Positions 36,201 to 48,900 of a stretch of 64,000 nt of DNA are shown here, piece by piece (position 1 is the stretch's first letter; each line of letters opens with the position of its first letter). The notes below the pieces were generated by a model that saw nothing but the letters and a program-made list of their open reading frames with translations, searched no databases and was not told where the DNA came from. The DNA comes from Ciona intestinalis (taxonomy: Eukaryota; Chordata; Ascidiacea; Phlebobranchia; Cionidae): positions 1 through 64,000 of the forward strand of contig NW_004190441.2 of NCBI RefSeq assembly GCF_000224145.3, given 5' to 3'. The translations under genes and the position numbers were made by a program.

Positions 36201-38898
36201 ACTAGAACATGGGGAGTATACGATCTTCACGTACGTGGTCGCATCAACCCCCGATCATGGGAGGCACTTGGTGTTATTGGGAGTTTAGTTGTGATCGGTA
36301 TCGGGTTTAATACGGCAGCTACAGACCCGGGGTTGAAAGGAGCGATATTGATGGGGGTTGGATTGTTTTTGTTGATTATATCGGTGGCTGCACTTCTACA
36401 GCAAAGGTGGGTGGTTAACAGTAAAGAAGTCATATTATTGTTGTTTAAAACCAATCTTACGTGCTCCTCAGAATAGTTTTTTATCGAGCATGTTACGTTT
36501 TATACGCCGCCATTTTCTAAGCAAAAACTTTCGAACCCCCATTTTTAAATTCCTGGATACTCCCCTGACATAAATATTTATTTGTGTTTAATTTTCAGGG
36601 ATAAGAATTCTGTTGTAATTATCATGAAGGATTTATACACCATGTACATAGAAGCGTACACCGATCGTTTTGGTACGTTGAGGTTCATGTAGCGGTTTAA
36701 TATGGCGGGGAAACAACAGTCGTTATACCACGGGTGTTCTGTCTCATATACACCTCATGCCCGTTTACAAGTTACCACGTATGTAACTTTGTGGATGATT
36801 GTTTTTCTGACCACCGGGTTGGAGCAATTGCCGGTAAGTATCTTGGCCAAGGGCGCCGACAATGGTAGCAGTGACGCCCTAAACCATCCTCTAGGGGGCA
36901 TGATTAAACAACATTACAATAAACAAAAAGGCGAGCACAAGTCTCTACCAATGTCCCCAAATAATGAATAAACTAAACATTCCCTGCAGAAGCGGATGAG
37001 GAAGACGGACGGATTCATCGCAATCACCCCGACTTTCAACCACCAACCTGTTCACTAAGTCCTGCAACTTTTGAATGGGCTCAGGTTCACCGTTCTTGCC
37101 ACACATAAACACCTCCTTACCGTCGTATACACGGATGATTCGGTCGGCTGTGTTGACTAAGAAACATCTGTAAAGGAGGGGGTTTATTTATGGTGATGTG
37201 AACCTTGTAACCATATACATCATGTTGCCATGCATTACATGGGGGTTCCCCCACACTCAAACAATAGCCGTAACGCTAGGTGTCTGGGGTGACGTGTAAC
37301 ACCAATTTCAGTGTTTTTAAATCCCAAACCAATTTCAAATCTGTTTTTAAACCCCAAACTGTATATTGCATTCACCACATTAATCAATGAGGTTCCCTAT
37401 GTTTGACAACTATGAGTGTAACTGTATTTTAACAATGTCACCTCAGCTTTCACCCACAGCCCCCTAACCCCGCTACTTACGTTCCTTTTCTTGCAAACTC
37501 GATTTGTTTGATTGCGACATTAGTGGTCCCAGTTGTCACACGAAACGACGCAACAACTTTTAAAGACTTTGTTTTGATCACGGCAACTCGACCTTTAGCA
37601 TTGCCAGTAAATATATAATCCCCCCGCCTATCGAAGGTGGCCACAATGTTGCTGTCCAACTACAAAAATAAAATAAACAAGAAAATTGGTTTATAAAGAT
37701 CAGGCTGTCCTGTATGCATAATCTAACATCTATATGCAAGGTTTAAATTTTATTTCTATATTGACTTATTAAGAATGTTATAATAACTCATATTTTCTCT
37801 TTGATTTGCAAAAAAGATACAACAACAAAACCGTCCATTTATAATGGGGAAGTATTAGACAAAGTTAAATCTATTAGGACTATTCAATGTCCCTACCTCG
37901 TCCAGTGTTGGCAGGGTCACATGCTCACTGTCAACCCTCAGCAACACAGGTGCGGGACGAAGCGGACACACGAGCGCCACCGTGCCCCCCCGTGGTGCGA
38001 ACTGCACCTTCATTATAGGGGTCGGGAAGCGATACGTATGCAGACATTCCCCCGATAACACGTCCCATATACACACAAGGTTGTCCGTTGCTGCCGAGAT
38101 TAATCGACGCCCATTTCTTGACCAACTATAAACATAAATGAACAACCAGTTGGTACAACATAACGACTACATACATGTAAGGTTAGGAAGTTTAATTCAT
38201 GCACATTTTTTGAATGGGACAACCATAATTAAAAGCTGTTTTTTTTAGATTTGCCGTTTATTTTATTCTTATTTCGAACCAGGTCATTCTTCACAATTGA
38301 AGAGATTATATGCACTTTATATTTTGCACTTAATCCAGTGTGTAATATAATCCCACCTTAACGAACACACAGGATGTGCGTGCGCGTTGTAAACTTTAGC
38401 GATTCCTCTCGTCAGGAAATCCCAAACCACGATTCTCCCGTCATTGCAACCGACAGCAAGTAACGTGCCGTGTCGATTAAAAGTGCACGTGACGGCCATC
38501 GACCCGGTGTCAAGCGTGCCATCCGCTTCTTCTGGATAGTTTTGCCCAAACGATTCTGTGTAAGATCCGTTGATAGTATCAGTATGTGATTTAAGAATTT
38601 TTATTTCCTGTCTTCGTTTTTACTATTTTTTTAGGTTTCACTATCGTAATCAAAGGGAGAAATATAGGTTATCGTACAAAACATCTCTTACAAAATATAT
38701 CACATACAAACACAATACCCAAATAACCAAAGTATGTGCATTTCAAACATATGTTAGAAGATTAATTGAACAAATGGACAATTAACCGTCATTATTTTAT
38801 AAATGCTATTTTTGTCAAAAATATACGAATACGTTTGTTACCTGCCCTACACGTCACTAAACAAAATACAAGAACATACCTAGTAGTTCGAGATTCAT
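33261..38898 (-). CDS. RBBP5: RBBP5, WD40 subunit of COMPASS/MLL H3K4 methyltransferases
   Basis: Exons: 38898-38880 (MNLELL), 38555-38357, 38125-37897, 37659-37481, 37167-37048, 34999-34846, 34569-34498, 34187-34000, 33871-33763, 33604-33566, 33435-33312 and a short 33277-33261. All are in phase, 482 residues (human 538). The beta-propeller part contains VGCNDGRIVVWDFLTRGIAK, ISAATDNLVCIWDVLSGEC, VATFDRRGDYIFTGNAKG, NRTPWKKCCFSGDGEF and SSGVVSVWAQNQVENWSAF, all hallmark RBBP5 stretches. Then comes the acidic hinge (ELDENVEYEEKETEFDEEDE) that in vertebrates contacts ASH2L and activates the SET enzyme. A Lys-rich tail follows. In the nucleus the protein supports histone H3 lysine 4 methylation. 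The last exon (ending AQFPP) rests only on splice signals and has two possible acceptors three bases apart. The 2-kb fifth intron contains another gene on the + strand. Confidence 0.95.
35301..36692 (+). CDS. Unidentified membrane protein nested in an RBBP5 intron
   Basis: Exons 35301-35323, 35435-35581, 36206-36406 and 36599-36692 join in phase to 154 residues, ATG to TAG. All are inside RBBP5 intron 5, on the opposite strand. The donors GTGGGT follow exons 2 and 3. Hydrophobic stretches are FSWTRSVIMLTGGILV, ALGVIGSLVVIGIGF and AILMGVGLFLLIISVAALL, with a Lys-rich loop (KEKKKEDQR) between the first two, so two or three membrane passes are likely. It ends EAYTDRFGTLRFM. I do not recognise the family. 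The first exon (MAHMGPH) was chosen because it is the nearest ATG with a donor in the needed phase; exons 2-4 are firmer. Transcription would be antisense to RBBP5. Confidence 0.55.
36702..36885 (+). repeat. 98-bp family copy joined to a SINE-like piece
   Basis: The first part matches the 4405-4778 unit in reverse (TGTTCTGTCTCATATACACC, GTTACCACGTATGTAACTTTG). The second part has TATCTTGGCCAAGGGC and GGTAGCAGTGACGCCC, the SINE-like motif also seen at 29641-29705. Confidence 0.7.
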
Positions 38899-39527
38899 TG
38901 TTGCCCAGTCAGCTGTATTCGCACAACAGGTGCAGCAATATTAAGTTTAATTTAACAAGCAATGTTTTGGTTTCTGTGAAAAACAAAATATTCCCACACG
39001 ATACCAAAGTGTGTTTTAACAATAGTAAAGATACTTCGATATGGACCCAAACTAAAAATCAGCAAAATTCAAAGTATACAATATTTCAGTCTACATAAGA
39101 ATGCTGTAACATAATATTTAGCCCTTTCGGGTAGTAACCAGAGGATACTGGGTTCGAAGCTAGGTGCTACAGCATTTGTCATTTGTTAAATAAAACTTTT
39201 TTTATATGCGTTTGAATATTTTGTGTTAAATGGAATACAAGTTATTTTTTTACACGTTATTTTTTTAAGAAAGAATACAAGTTAATTTTTTAATAACTTC
39301 GAGCCCCAACTTTGTTAGTTAGCTAGAGAGGGGCAACACCATACGACAGAATTTATTGCGTAATTATCCCGCTAGACGACGCCACTGCACCATAAGTAAT
39401 CACTGTACCAATACGTGATTGAATATTCGCAACTTATTTATTCTTACATGGAGAGCAAGGATATTTGCCTGCTACACAACATTAATATCCAACATAAGAT
39501 ACCAACACAGACAAGGTGTATAATAAG

Positions 39528-39672
39528 TTGGGGTAAGACGGCTGATCATGTTTAAAAAAATGTTTGCAGATTTATAAAACCGTATCCTCATGACTCTGAA
39601 ATATAGTTATTATTTCTTAAAACACGATAAGTAAATACGGGACATTTAAAAGCGATACCCATCTTACCCCAC
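39528..39672. mobile_element. MITE-like element of the GGGTAAGATGGGACA family
   Basis: Starts GGGGTAAGACGGCTGATC and ends ACCCATCTTACCCCAC as an inverted pair. The inner TAAAACCGTATCCTCATGAC matches the copies at 25301 and 62021. Confidence 0.75.
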
Positions 39673-40784
39673 AGTATATTACCACGTGACAAACTACGAC
39701 ACAAAAATACCTTCCGTGTCTAAATTTAGCTTCTATACGCCCCCGGGAATAATATTAACCGGTTCAACATTGTCGAAAAATAGCTTGAAAGCTTTTCTAT
39801 GGTTAAAGCGCTACGAAATATTTATCCGACAGCAACCAAATCTAACGAATTGTATTCAATAAGAGATATATAGTTCTATGGGGTAAACACCCAAAGCAAT
39901 ATCTCCCAGTCGTGTTTCACAATTACCTGCTACCGTTCAGAGTCGCGAGGATACGATTGGATATTTCGGTAAATAATATTTGTTTACAACCAAATGGGGC
40001 GATATGGGTGAGAACCATCTTACCCCAACCTAAAATATAAGAACAAAGATGGGATAAAGAAACATCTTTAAACTCGTTTGACTTGATTTTGTTTGTTGCA
40101 TAACTTGTAGCGCTTGTTATTTGGTTATGGTAATCGTCCAACTTCATGAGCATTTAGACCACATTCACGGATCACAAGTGTTTCGTTCATTGTATTTCAC
40201 TCCACGCTTCTATAACATTATGACACTAACCACCAACAAACAAATACGACTAATTTTCAATAAAGATGATAGAACCATGAATAACTATATAAGAACCAAA
40301 CAATATTTTGCGTGGCATTGTCGTTCTATACCCACTTAAAAATAAACAAAATAATAAACGTTTAAATGACAGCACCTGTGAGAACAGATGGAATAAACGA
40401 CTAAATCCAGACAGTCAGTAAAAACGACTATAGTACAATTTCCTATTCAATTAAAAGAATAAATTAATAGTAGGCAAAGTGAAGGTAGAGCATGACGTCA
40501 TATTTACACTACATTGTTGACACTAAGTCACTACTTTTCACCGTTAAGAAGCTTAATTCTGCAAATGTGCGAACAGTAGCGACCATAAACATGGACACGA
40601 GGTCTCCTTTATGACGTTAGAGATAAAATAGGTTGTTGATGACATCAAGGTTTAGGTGATGACGTCATATGTTTCGCAAGTTTTTGTTACTTGGTAAATT
40701 GGTCCTCCTGGAAAACGACGCAGAAAAATGTCTGGAGGAAAACGGTGGCGGAGTCTGCAAAGGAGGGAATGTGTTATGAATGAT

Positions 40785-40897
40785 AGTAACTTATTTATCC
40801 TCGCATGGCGGGGCAACGACAGTCGTAATAACACGGGTGTTCTGTTTCATACACCTCGTGCCCGCTTACAAGTTACCACGTATGTAACTTTATGGGA
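40785..40897 (+). repeat. Single copy of the 98-bp family
   Basis: Full-length reverse match to the 4405-4778 unit: TTATTTATCCTCGCATGGCG at one end, TTACCACGTATGTAACTTT at the other. Confidence 0.85.
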
Positions 40898-42910
40898 GAT
40901 TAGCTTTCTGTATGGCTGATCACTTGAACAACCTATTAGTGACCACAAGGACACACAAGATCACAACACTGGTGTTATCGCATCAGCCATACAGACGCAG
41001 CAATAGGAACTCATTTAACATTGAAATTGCAGGAGCAATATACGATAAGTTTCGTGGAAACGACGTTGTTGATTGTTCTATATTTGTTCGTGAGTGTGCG
41101 GGAAACATGACCTGGTGTTGAACCGAACGTTAACCGCGTAAATACCATCAAGTTGTTCGGAACTCCATGTTGTTTGAAACTTTTACTCAAGTAGTTTCGT
41201 GTTTTAACTCCATTCTTTTGATTTTTTTAATTATTTTAATCTTTGCCTTTGTATTCGAAGAGAATTGTGCAATTGTACAAACATGTACTTTGCGTGTAAG
41301 TTGGAAAAAGGGCTTGGGGGTTTTTATATTATTGCATGGTCAGCTCTAATTGGTTACGAAACACAAGTCATCCCATGGTAGCTGACATCGCAACATTATT
41401 ATCACACGTTGTTTCAAGCACGATGTAACATTATTGTCGTGGTGATTGTTTCGTGCAACGAGCGATGCGTGAGTTATACGAACCCAATATATCGTAACTG
41501 CAGGGGTGGTTTTGTGAGTTAAACAGAATTAGGTCACCAGCGGGTGTTTAGGAACGAAACAGCGCGTTTCAACGACTGTCGTTTCGCTGCTAAATCCTTT
41601 CTTCTCGTTGTTTTAATTAATTTGATCTTCGCGATCCCATTCGAAGAGATAAAACTTTTGTTATGAATTAACCGAACCGTGACGAGCGTTCTTGAATTAA
41701 ACTTATGTGATGACGTGTGAAATCTCCTGGTCATGATGGAGGGTGTTGAACAATCAACTGCTGTGGTTTCACAGCAAGGCTTCCCCTTGTTTACCGCGGT
41801 GTGTTTGATTGACAGTTAATTCAAGATTACACGATAATGGTCGGTAGCTACCAGCTGTAGCGACCACGATGTTTTCGACCAATTGAATATAAGTATGGTC
41901 ACAACTGCAAGCCCTTTAACGAATTTTAGCTTCGTCGATCGAAGAAACAAGTATTATTGTTATTATTGTTGGCAATATGCTAGCTGTTGCGACCACGCTT
42001 GTTTGATCAATTAAATACAGCACAATGGAGGAAAAAAACTATTATGATAAACAGAAACACCCAGGTTACATTAGTTGGCGTGTAGCAGCAAAGCATACGC
42101 GTGTGTGGGTAAACTATGAACAACTATAAATATACGAGGCAGCTTGGAACAGAGGCCCAGTGGTAAGCACGTGACATGAACTTGGCTCTAGGTCGTGCTT
42201 ATACTGTACCGTGCTGTCCCATTATGCCCCCTCCTGGAATACGACTTGTAACATGGTCTGAATAGCGATCGTTCCTCTTACTATATTTGGTGGGAGGAAA
42301 AATATTCGGGCCATTAGTTGATGTAAATGTACATAGGGGGATAACTACAACACATGGTGGAACACATCCACCCAACATTATCCTCCACATGTATCTGTAT
42401 ACAAGTCAGTCACATTATCAATGGTTTGTGCGACAACTGGAAGTCAACCATGGTTGGGAGGAAATGATTTGAACATTATGTTTATACCAAGTTAAGTGAC
42501 AGGCAGGCATCCAGTATAGTAAACGCGACTAAGCTAAGCTAAGCTAAGCATTCGTTTCCTCTACAATACATCCTGTACCCACGCATGCTGGGAACTTTTT
42601 ACATCCGGTGTTTTATAACAGAAACCAGGCACTTGTTAGTAACACCCTGTATATGATGTTGGAACATCGGGAGCAAACAAATACTACAAGAACTGTCCAG
42701 GTGTAATACAACTGCCGCCTACATCAAACGTTCACACCAACATCATGAACACCATTACACCAATTATTATGCTTATAATAACTACATCCGTTGTACAAAG
42801 CGATTAATAGCATAGTAGGTGGTGATTATATACGATCTAATATGTTGGGAGCCATAATAGCCAGTTAGGTCGATACCTTTATCCAGTACCTGTTGTGTTA
42901 ATTTCTAATG

Positions 42911-45900
42911 TTACAAAACACCACGAGTAAAAAAGTAACCGGATACACAATCGTTGAAACACTTCGGAACTTTTGAATGAAAAGGTTGAACACGATGTAC
43001 TCACCCATCCCGTTGTCCATCCATTGTGGTTGTTTGTCCTGGTACCGAACACCGATGAGGTACACGGGTATACCAGTAAGCACGATGCAAGCACCGATGA
43101 GGCATTCCTTGGGTGCGGCGTACACTGCCATGATGACGAGGAAAGCAGCAGCGAAGAAGAATGTGATGGGGAGGGCTATGTGCATCTGGTGGAACAATAA
43201 TGTAGAAGTTTCAGAAAACAGCATGGCTTGATGGCTTCTATACACTTTTCACTTCTATATGGGTGAGGTCGTTGTCAAGTACCCAGGGGTTTAGGACATA
43301 TTTTGTCAATCACCCCAACACCAAACGAACTTAAAAACATAGCAAACATGAGGTGTATGACAAAGGACACCCATGTTCTAACAAAGCAAGCTACATTCAT
43401 TCATACCAAACCAATCACTCACCTTAACCGGCCTCTCGAGCTCCGGGTATTTATATCTCCAATGCAACAAACCAAGGATGGCCATCCCAACGCACAACCA
43501 GTTGAAGAAACTAAAGTAAGTGATCAAACTCCAGATGTCACCGGATACGAGGTATAAGAGGGAGAGGACGCACTGGAATGTGGGGGAGGGGTTAAAACTG
43601 GGGTGCTGAATACATATTGTCACCAATCAAAGTTGGGGTTACAAATAACCTAGCAACACCATGTCAGCTGTGTTGGTGAGAACCAGGTGTAGTGAATAAC
43701 ATGTGGGGGGAATTAACGCCACTTCATCTAATGCTGTGTTTATTAGTTTGAGCGGAAGTGCTAAATAGATCTCACTATTATCGAAGCATATCAACAATAT
43801 TGGAGCAATTAAAGGCAATAAACACTGGTTTTATACGATGTATGAGTGTCATGGAGTGTATAAACTTAATCACCACGCATGTAAATACACCTATTGTGCA
43901 AAGTAATAACTTAATAAACTACTTTTTATGAATAATATTCAATATTCCTGTTAATTGCCACAAGTACAAGGGTAATTTTACTCACATTAAATATAATTGC
44001 AGGGACAGGAGTGAAGTTCTTGGTATGAATCATGGCCAATATATTTGGTAGTTGGCCTTCCCTGGCTCCAACAAAGAACAACCTGTGTACGGGTAAACAA
44101 TGTATTTAATGTTGGGTGTTTTAAAAGATTGCAACTGAACTATATTTCGAATCTGGTCCTGATCTAATGTTCATGAAGTTGAACGATTCTCGTAACGAAA
44201 CAACATTCACAATCAAGTGCTTCGAAATATGTAACAAACAAAATCAAGTCTAACTAATTGTTTAATATAAAAGATATATTTTGCTTAAAATGGCATCATA
44301 ATTTCGTTATTCAAATAAAATCAAAATATATTTGGAAAATCAAACTAACAGAACACAATTTATGAAACTTGATTTTTGTCTTATTGCCGAGTCAGCAAAG
44401 AGAGTTCATTGTGTTTACATGAATGAAAGTTTTATGATTTAGTCAACAATAGAAACAACTTGTGAGCATGAACAATTGATTTAACAAAGAACCTAAACAT
44501 ACATAGTTGGGGGGAATGCATTAAAGTTTCAAGAGTTTATTATTCAAGAAAATACAATAGAGGTTGGTTGGTGGTACAGGCAAATAATGGACAAATATGT
44601 TTAATTGTTATCGTTAATATTGCAATGATAGATGTTTTACAATATTCACTGCTAAAGAAAGATAAGAATTAGCACACACAATATTTATCTACTAAGGTAT
44701 AATGATGTAAAGATACTGTTNNNNNNNNNNNNNNNNNNNNNNNNNNNNNNNNNNNNNNNNNNNNNNNNNNNNNNNNNNNNNNNNNNNNNNNNNNNNNNNN
44801 NNNNNNNNNNNNNNNNNNNNNNNNNNNNNNNNNNNNNNNNNNNNNGGACAAACCGTAAAGATCTTCAACAACGACTTGATGAAGCTGAAAACATCGCACT
44901 CAAGGGAGGCAAGAAACAAGTGCAAAAACTTGAGACCAGAGTAAGTTTAACTGCATCGTTATATACGCGGTATACTCGTGAACCAATATAGTTCATAACG
45001 TTCGCTTGGTTCAGATTCGTGAACTTGAGAACGAACTTGACTCGGAGCAGCGTCGCAACGGTGACTCAGTGAAGAGCCAACGAAAAGTAGAACGACGATT
45101 GAAGGAAGTGACGTACCAGGGTGAAGAAGACAAGAAGAACTTAACACGCATCCAGGATCTTGTTGATAAACTCCAGATCAAAGTGAAAACATACAAGCGA
45201 CAAGCCGAGGAAGCGGTAAATTGAAGACATTAGACATGCGATTCTATTTAATGTCTTAATTCATGTTTGTTCGTTATAGGAGGAACAAGCCAACACAAAC
45301 TTGAGCAAATACCGCAAACTCCAGCACGAATTGGACGATGCAGAAGAGCGAGCAGAGATGGCAGAATCGCAACTTAACAAGATGAGATCCAAGGCACGTG
45401 ATACAAAGGGGGAGAAATAGGTAAACATTGAAATAATAAACAGTCACGCATTCAGCTTCAACCGCAACATTAACCACATCACTAAATTCTCAGACTTCTT
45501 TGTTAAAGTGCATTAATAATCTACTCGCTGCTTTTATAAAAATCAACCCTGGATATTTTAAATCCCGTAATATACCAAGTTTTATGTTACAGATATTTCG
45601 CCCCTCAACGAACGAAACACAATCACCGAATCTATATTTATATCAATGTGATATAAGTATGTTGTTTTGTAATTGAGGCAAATAAAATCAAAAACAAAAA
45701 ACTCCCAGCTCATGCTTTAACATTAACGTAATAGTTTAGAACAACTATTCTAACATGACTTTTAACAAAGTTATAACAAACCATATCATAATATCTAGCA
45801 ATGCGTAAGACTTACCTCATAAAACACGAGAATGTAAATCGCAGCCAATCACCAAACCAAAGAACTCGCGGTTGAAGTTTCTAAAACAAGAGTGAACAGT

Positions 45901-48900
45901 AACAGTTGATATAAACAAAGAATACGGTAGAGTATTCTTTGATATAAATAAGTTGTACGGTTTTGCCATCACTAGAAAGTATCAAAAATGGCCGCTATTA
46001 ACTGCGGCTCTGTATACTATATGCTAAAATTACTTTGGTGAAAAGTCAGCAGCGATATTGCTGAGTTACAGAAAAATATTCAACTTTTATTTTGATATTT
46101 TAGATTTAATTTATAATATTACAGCAAGCATACTGAAAACTTATTTGGTTCAAAAAAACGTCAATCTACATGTCACAATGACGCACGCATTACCCGGCGT
46201 TGGGGTTTTTGGGACCGGTATCACAGCAAAGCTAATGATACATTTGCTCAAGACATCGGGATTCAGGATTGAAGCGCTTTGGGGAAGAACAGAAGATGAA
46301 GCAAAAGAGTTGGCGAGTTTGTTGGATATTCCCTTCTCAACTTGCAGTATTGATGACGTTTTACTCAACCAGAATGTTGATTTGGTTTGTATAAACTGCC
46401 CGCCATTTCTACATTCACAAATCGCAGTAAAAACATTGGGTATCGGTAAGAATGTATTATGTGAAAGACCCGCTGGTTTAGACCAAGATGACACAACGCG
46501 GATGTTGAAAGCAGCGTTATATTATCCATCACTTATGTCCCTTATGACGTATCATCTCCGTTTCCTTCCAACATTCATGGAGATGAAACAACAGGTTGGT
46601 GATGGCAATATAGGTGAGTTGTTGGTGGTTGAGGTTCGTGTGCATTCAGGTGTGTCACTCAACATCAACTATAACTGGTCACATGACAGCAAGATGGGTG
46701 GGGGGGTGCTTACAAACCTCGGCGGACATTTTGTTGACATCGTGAACTTTGTTTCGGGCCAGAGAGCCGTAAAAGTTCACGGATTCGTCACAACTTTTCA
46801 GAAACAAACAGCGAAGGTTTCTGGGTTTCGTGAAGTTACAAGCGATGACTTTTGTACCTTCCAGATGAAGATGGATCAGGGTGCGTGTTGTACTTGCGTG
46901 CTTAACAACAATATCCCCGGAAAATTCTCGTACGAAGTTCTTTTCATTGGAACTTCTGCATGTTTAATAGTAAAAGATGGCGTCCTACTTCGGCAAAGTC
47001 GGGTGAGCGGAAATTCAGCTGCTGTGCAAGAAATAATAACAAAGGATTGCCAAGACACCCCTGAAGGACTAGAAACAATATTCCCAAGTGAAGTACTGGC
47101 ACAGATCCCCGTACCTCTGTGCCAAGGAACATCAGAATTTATTAATTCGCTTAAAAGTTCCTTTCAAGTCCAAAACGACCGAAGGAATTGGAACAAAACC
47201 ATCCTCGATCGAGCAGCAACGTTCGAGGACGCACTTTACGTACAAACTGTTCTTGAATCAATCAGGAGATCTTCGCAAACCAGTGATTGGGAAAAGGTGA
47301 GAAGTTGCTTTGAATTATCAATTTATAGGTTTGTTATCCTCGCATGGCAAATAATTTAGTTCTTGGACTTTCAGGAAAACTTTTCTAAAGTAAATCACCC
47401 AATGCTTTTTCAGCTTCCTTTGTTAGAATGTTCCAGATTTAATAAAAAAGTATATTCACACATTGTTTGTGGGAAATTAATTGCAAAGCACTTAGTTTAA
47501 ATATATTAGGTTAAACATGCAAACAAAGCACCAACAAAACCTTGTTTTCCAGGTCGCCCACATTGAACAGAAACCAATGAACAAAGATACTTTGCTGCAA
47601 TCAATCAACTCAGTTTCCTCTTAACTTGTAGCAATTATTTGTTTTACTTTTATTTCTTGCTGAACCTATTTATCCAGCGTTTCTTTTATAGAAGTCCCAA
47701 CAACCAACTCCACTGTATATTGTTACCTTGATTCGCAGTCAAACTTTCAAACAATAATTATTTTAACTTCAATTTGTTTTAGTTGGTGCAGTAGTTTTAA
47801 TTCCCATATTTTACACTATGTACGTTTGATGGTTTAACGAAGCTTGAACAAAACCTTAAAAGTAAAGTTAAGCTTTCATGTTTGTTTTTACCCATTTTTA
47901 ATCTTCTAATAATCATGTGCTGATATATTTATAATAAGTTGTTGCGATTATAATTAAGCCATATATTCATTACACAGTAGTTAGAAATAACAAATTATTT
48001 CATGTCAACTTTTGACCTAACAATGCATTTTCGTCACTGTCAAAATAAATTCAACCAAATTTATTTCCACCATAAGTTGTCACTGCGTGCCCGTTAATTT
48101 TCCCAAAACATCCCGTGTCTAAGCTAGCTGTTTACTGCTTTGATAATATTCAACAACAACTTTACTTGACCACTCCCTTTGTGCGTAACTCTTGCATGGT
48201 TGATGAGTAAGCTTCGCGTATTTGTTTGAAGGCAACTGCGTCATAATACGGTATTTTAGTGAGGGGGTCTTTGTACCGCGCCACTTTCTTAGTCACAGGA
48301 CACAGAAGTTTTTGCACCGGTCGTCGTTTCTTCCATCGGAAATGTTCATCAAATGTTGCGTCGTGTGAAAATATGATAAACGAACGCGAGGCTTTGCATT
48401 GATTGTTGAATTCATTGGGTTGCGGGGAATCAACACTGCCGTGCAAATATTGGGTTTACATCGATACTTATGCTAATAAACTTTCTACACAAAGTGTCGC
48501 CCATAAACATATCATATTTCATCTCATTACTGCATATTGTTTATCATGGTAGTGGTTTACCCGTGTTATAACCAACCCACCTTTCCACATCGACTTCCGG
48601 CTTTGAATGCAGAACCGGCATTCCAGTTGAATACACGTTAATGGTAGGAACATTAAACGTTCGTTTTTTCACCATAGTTTTCTTCCGACTTGCTTCCAAT
48701 CGTTGGTAATTTTCTATTGGAATCAATTTTGTAGAAAGGCCTATGCACCTAGTCGAGCACGACGCATTTGTGTTACTCAGACCCGCGTATTATAGTTGCC
48801 CACACCAAGTAATATTAACTGGTGTATTGAACACGTAAGGCCCAACATACAATATTGACAACCAATAATCTTCTCATAAATCAAGTTAGTCCAGCTGTTT

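Larger units (their letters stand above)
38899..42910. other. Intergenic, RBBP5 start to SLC7 end; repeats only
   Basis: No exon chain was found over 4 kb. It holds a MITE (39528-39672), a partial one near 39994-40030, a tRNA-like box-B piece at 39118-39180 (TACTGGGTTCGAAGC), a 98-bp-family copy at 40785-40895, GACTGTCGTTT-family copies near 41203-41266 and 41566-41650, and a short CTAAG repeat at 42531-42548. Confidence 0.6.

Noticed and set aside
43421-44720. True tandem duplication of two SLC7 exons
   Set aside because: Both copies end exactly at N gaps and differ like alleles; one copy of each exon gives a full-length protein, so contig overlap is simpler.
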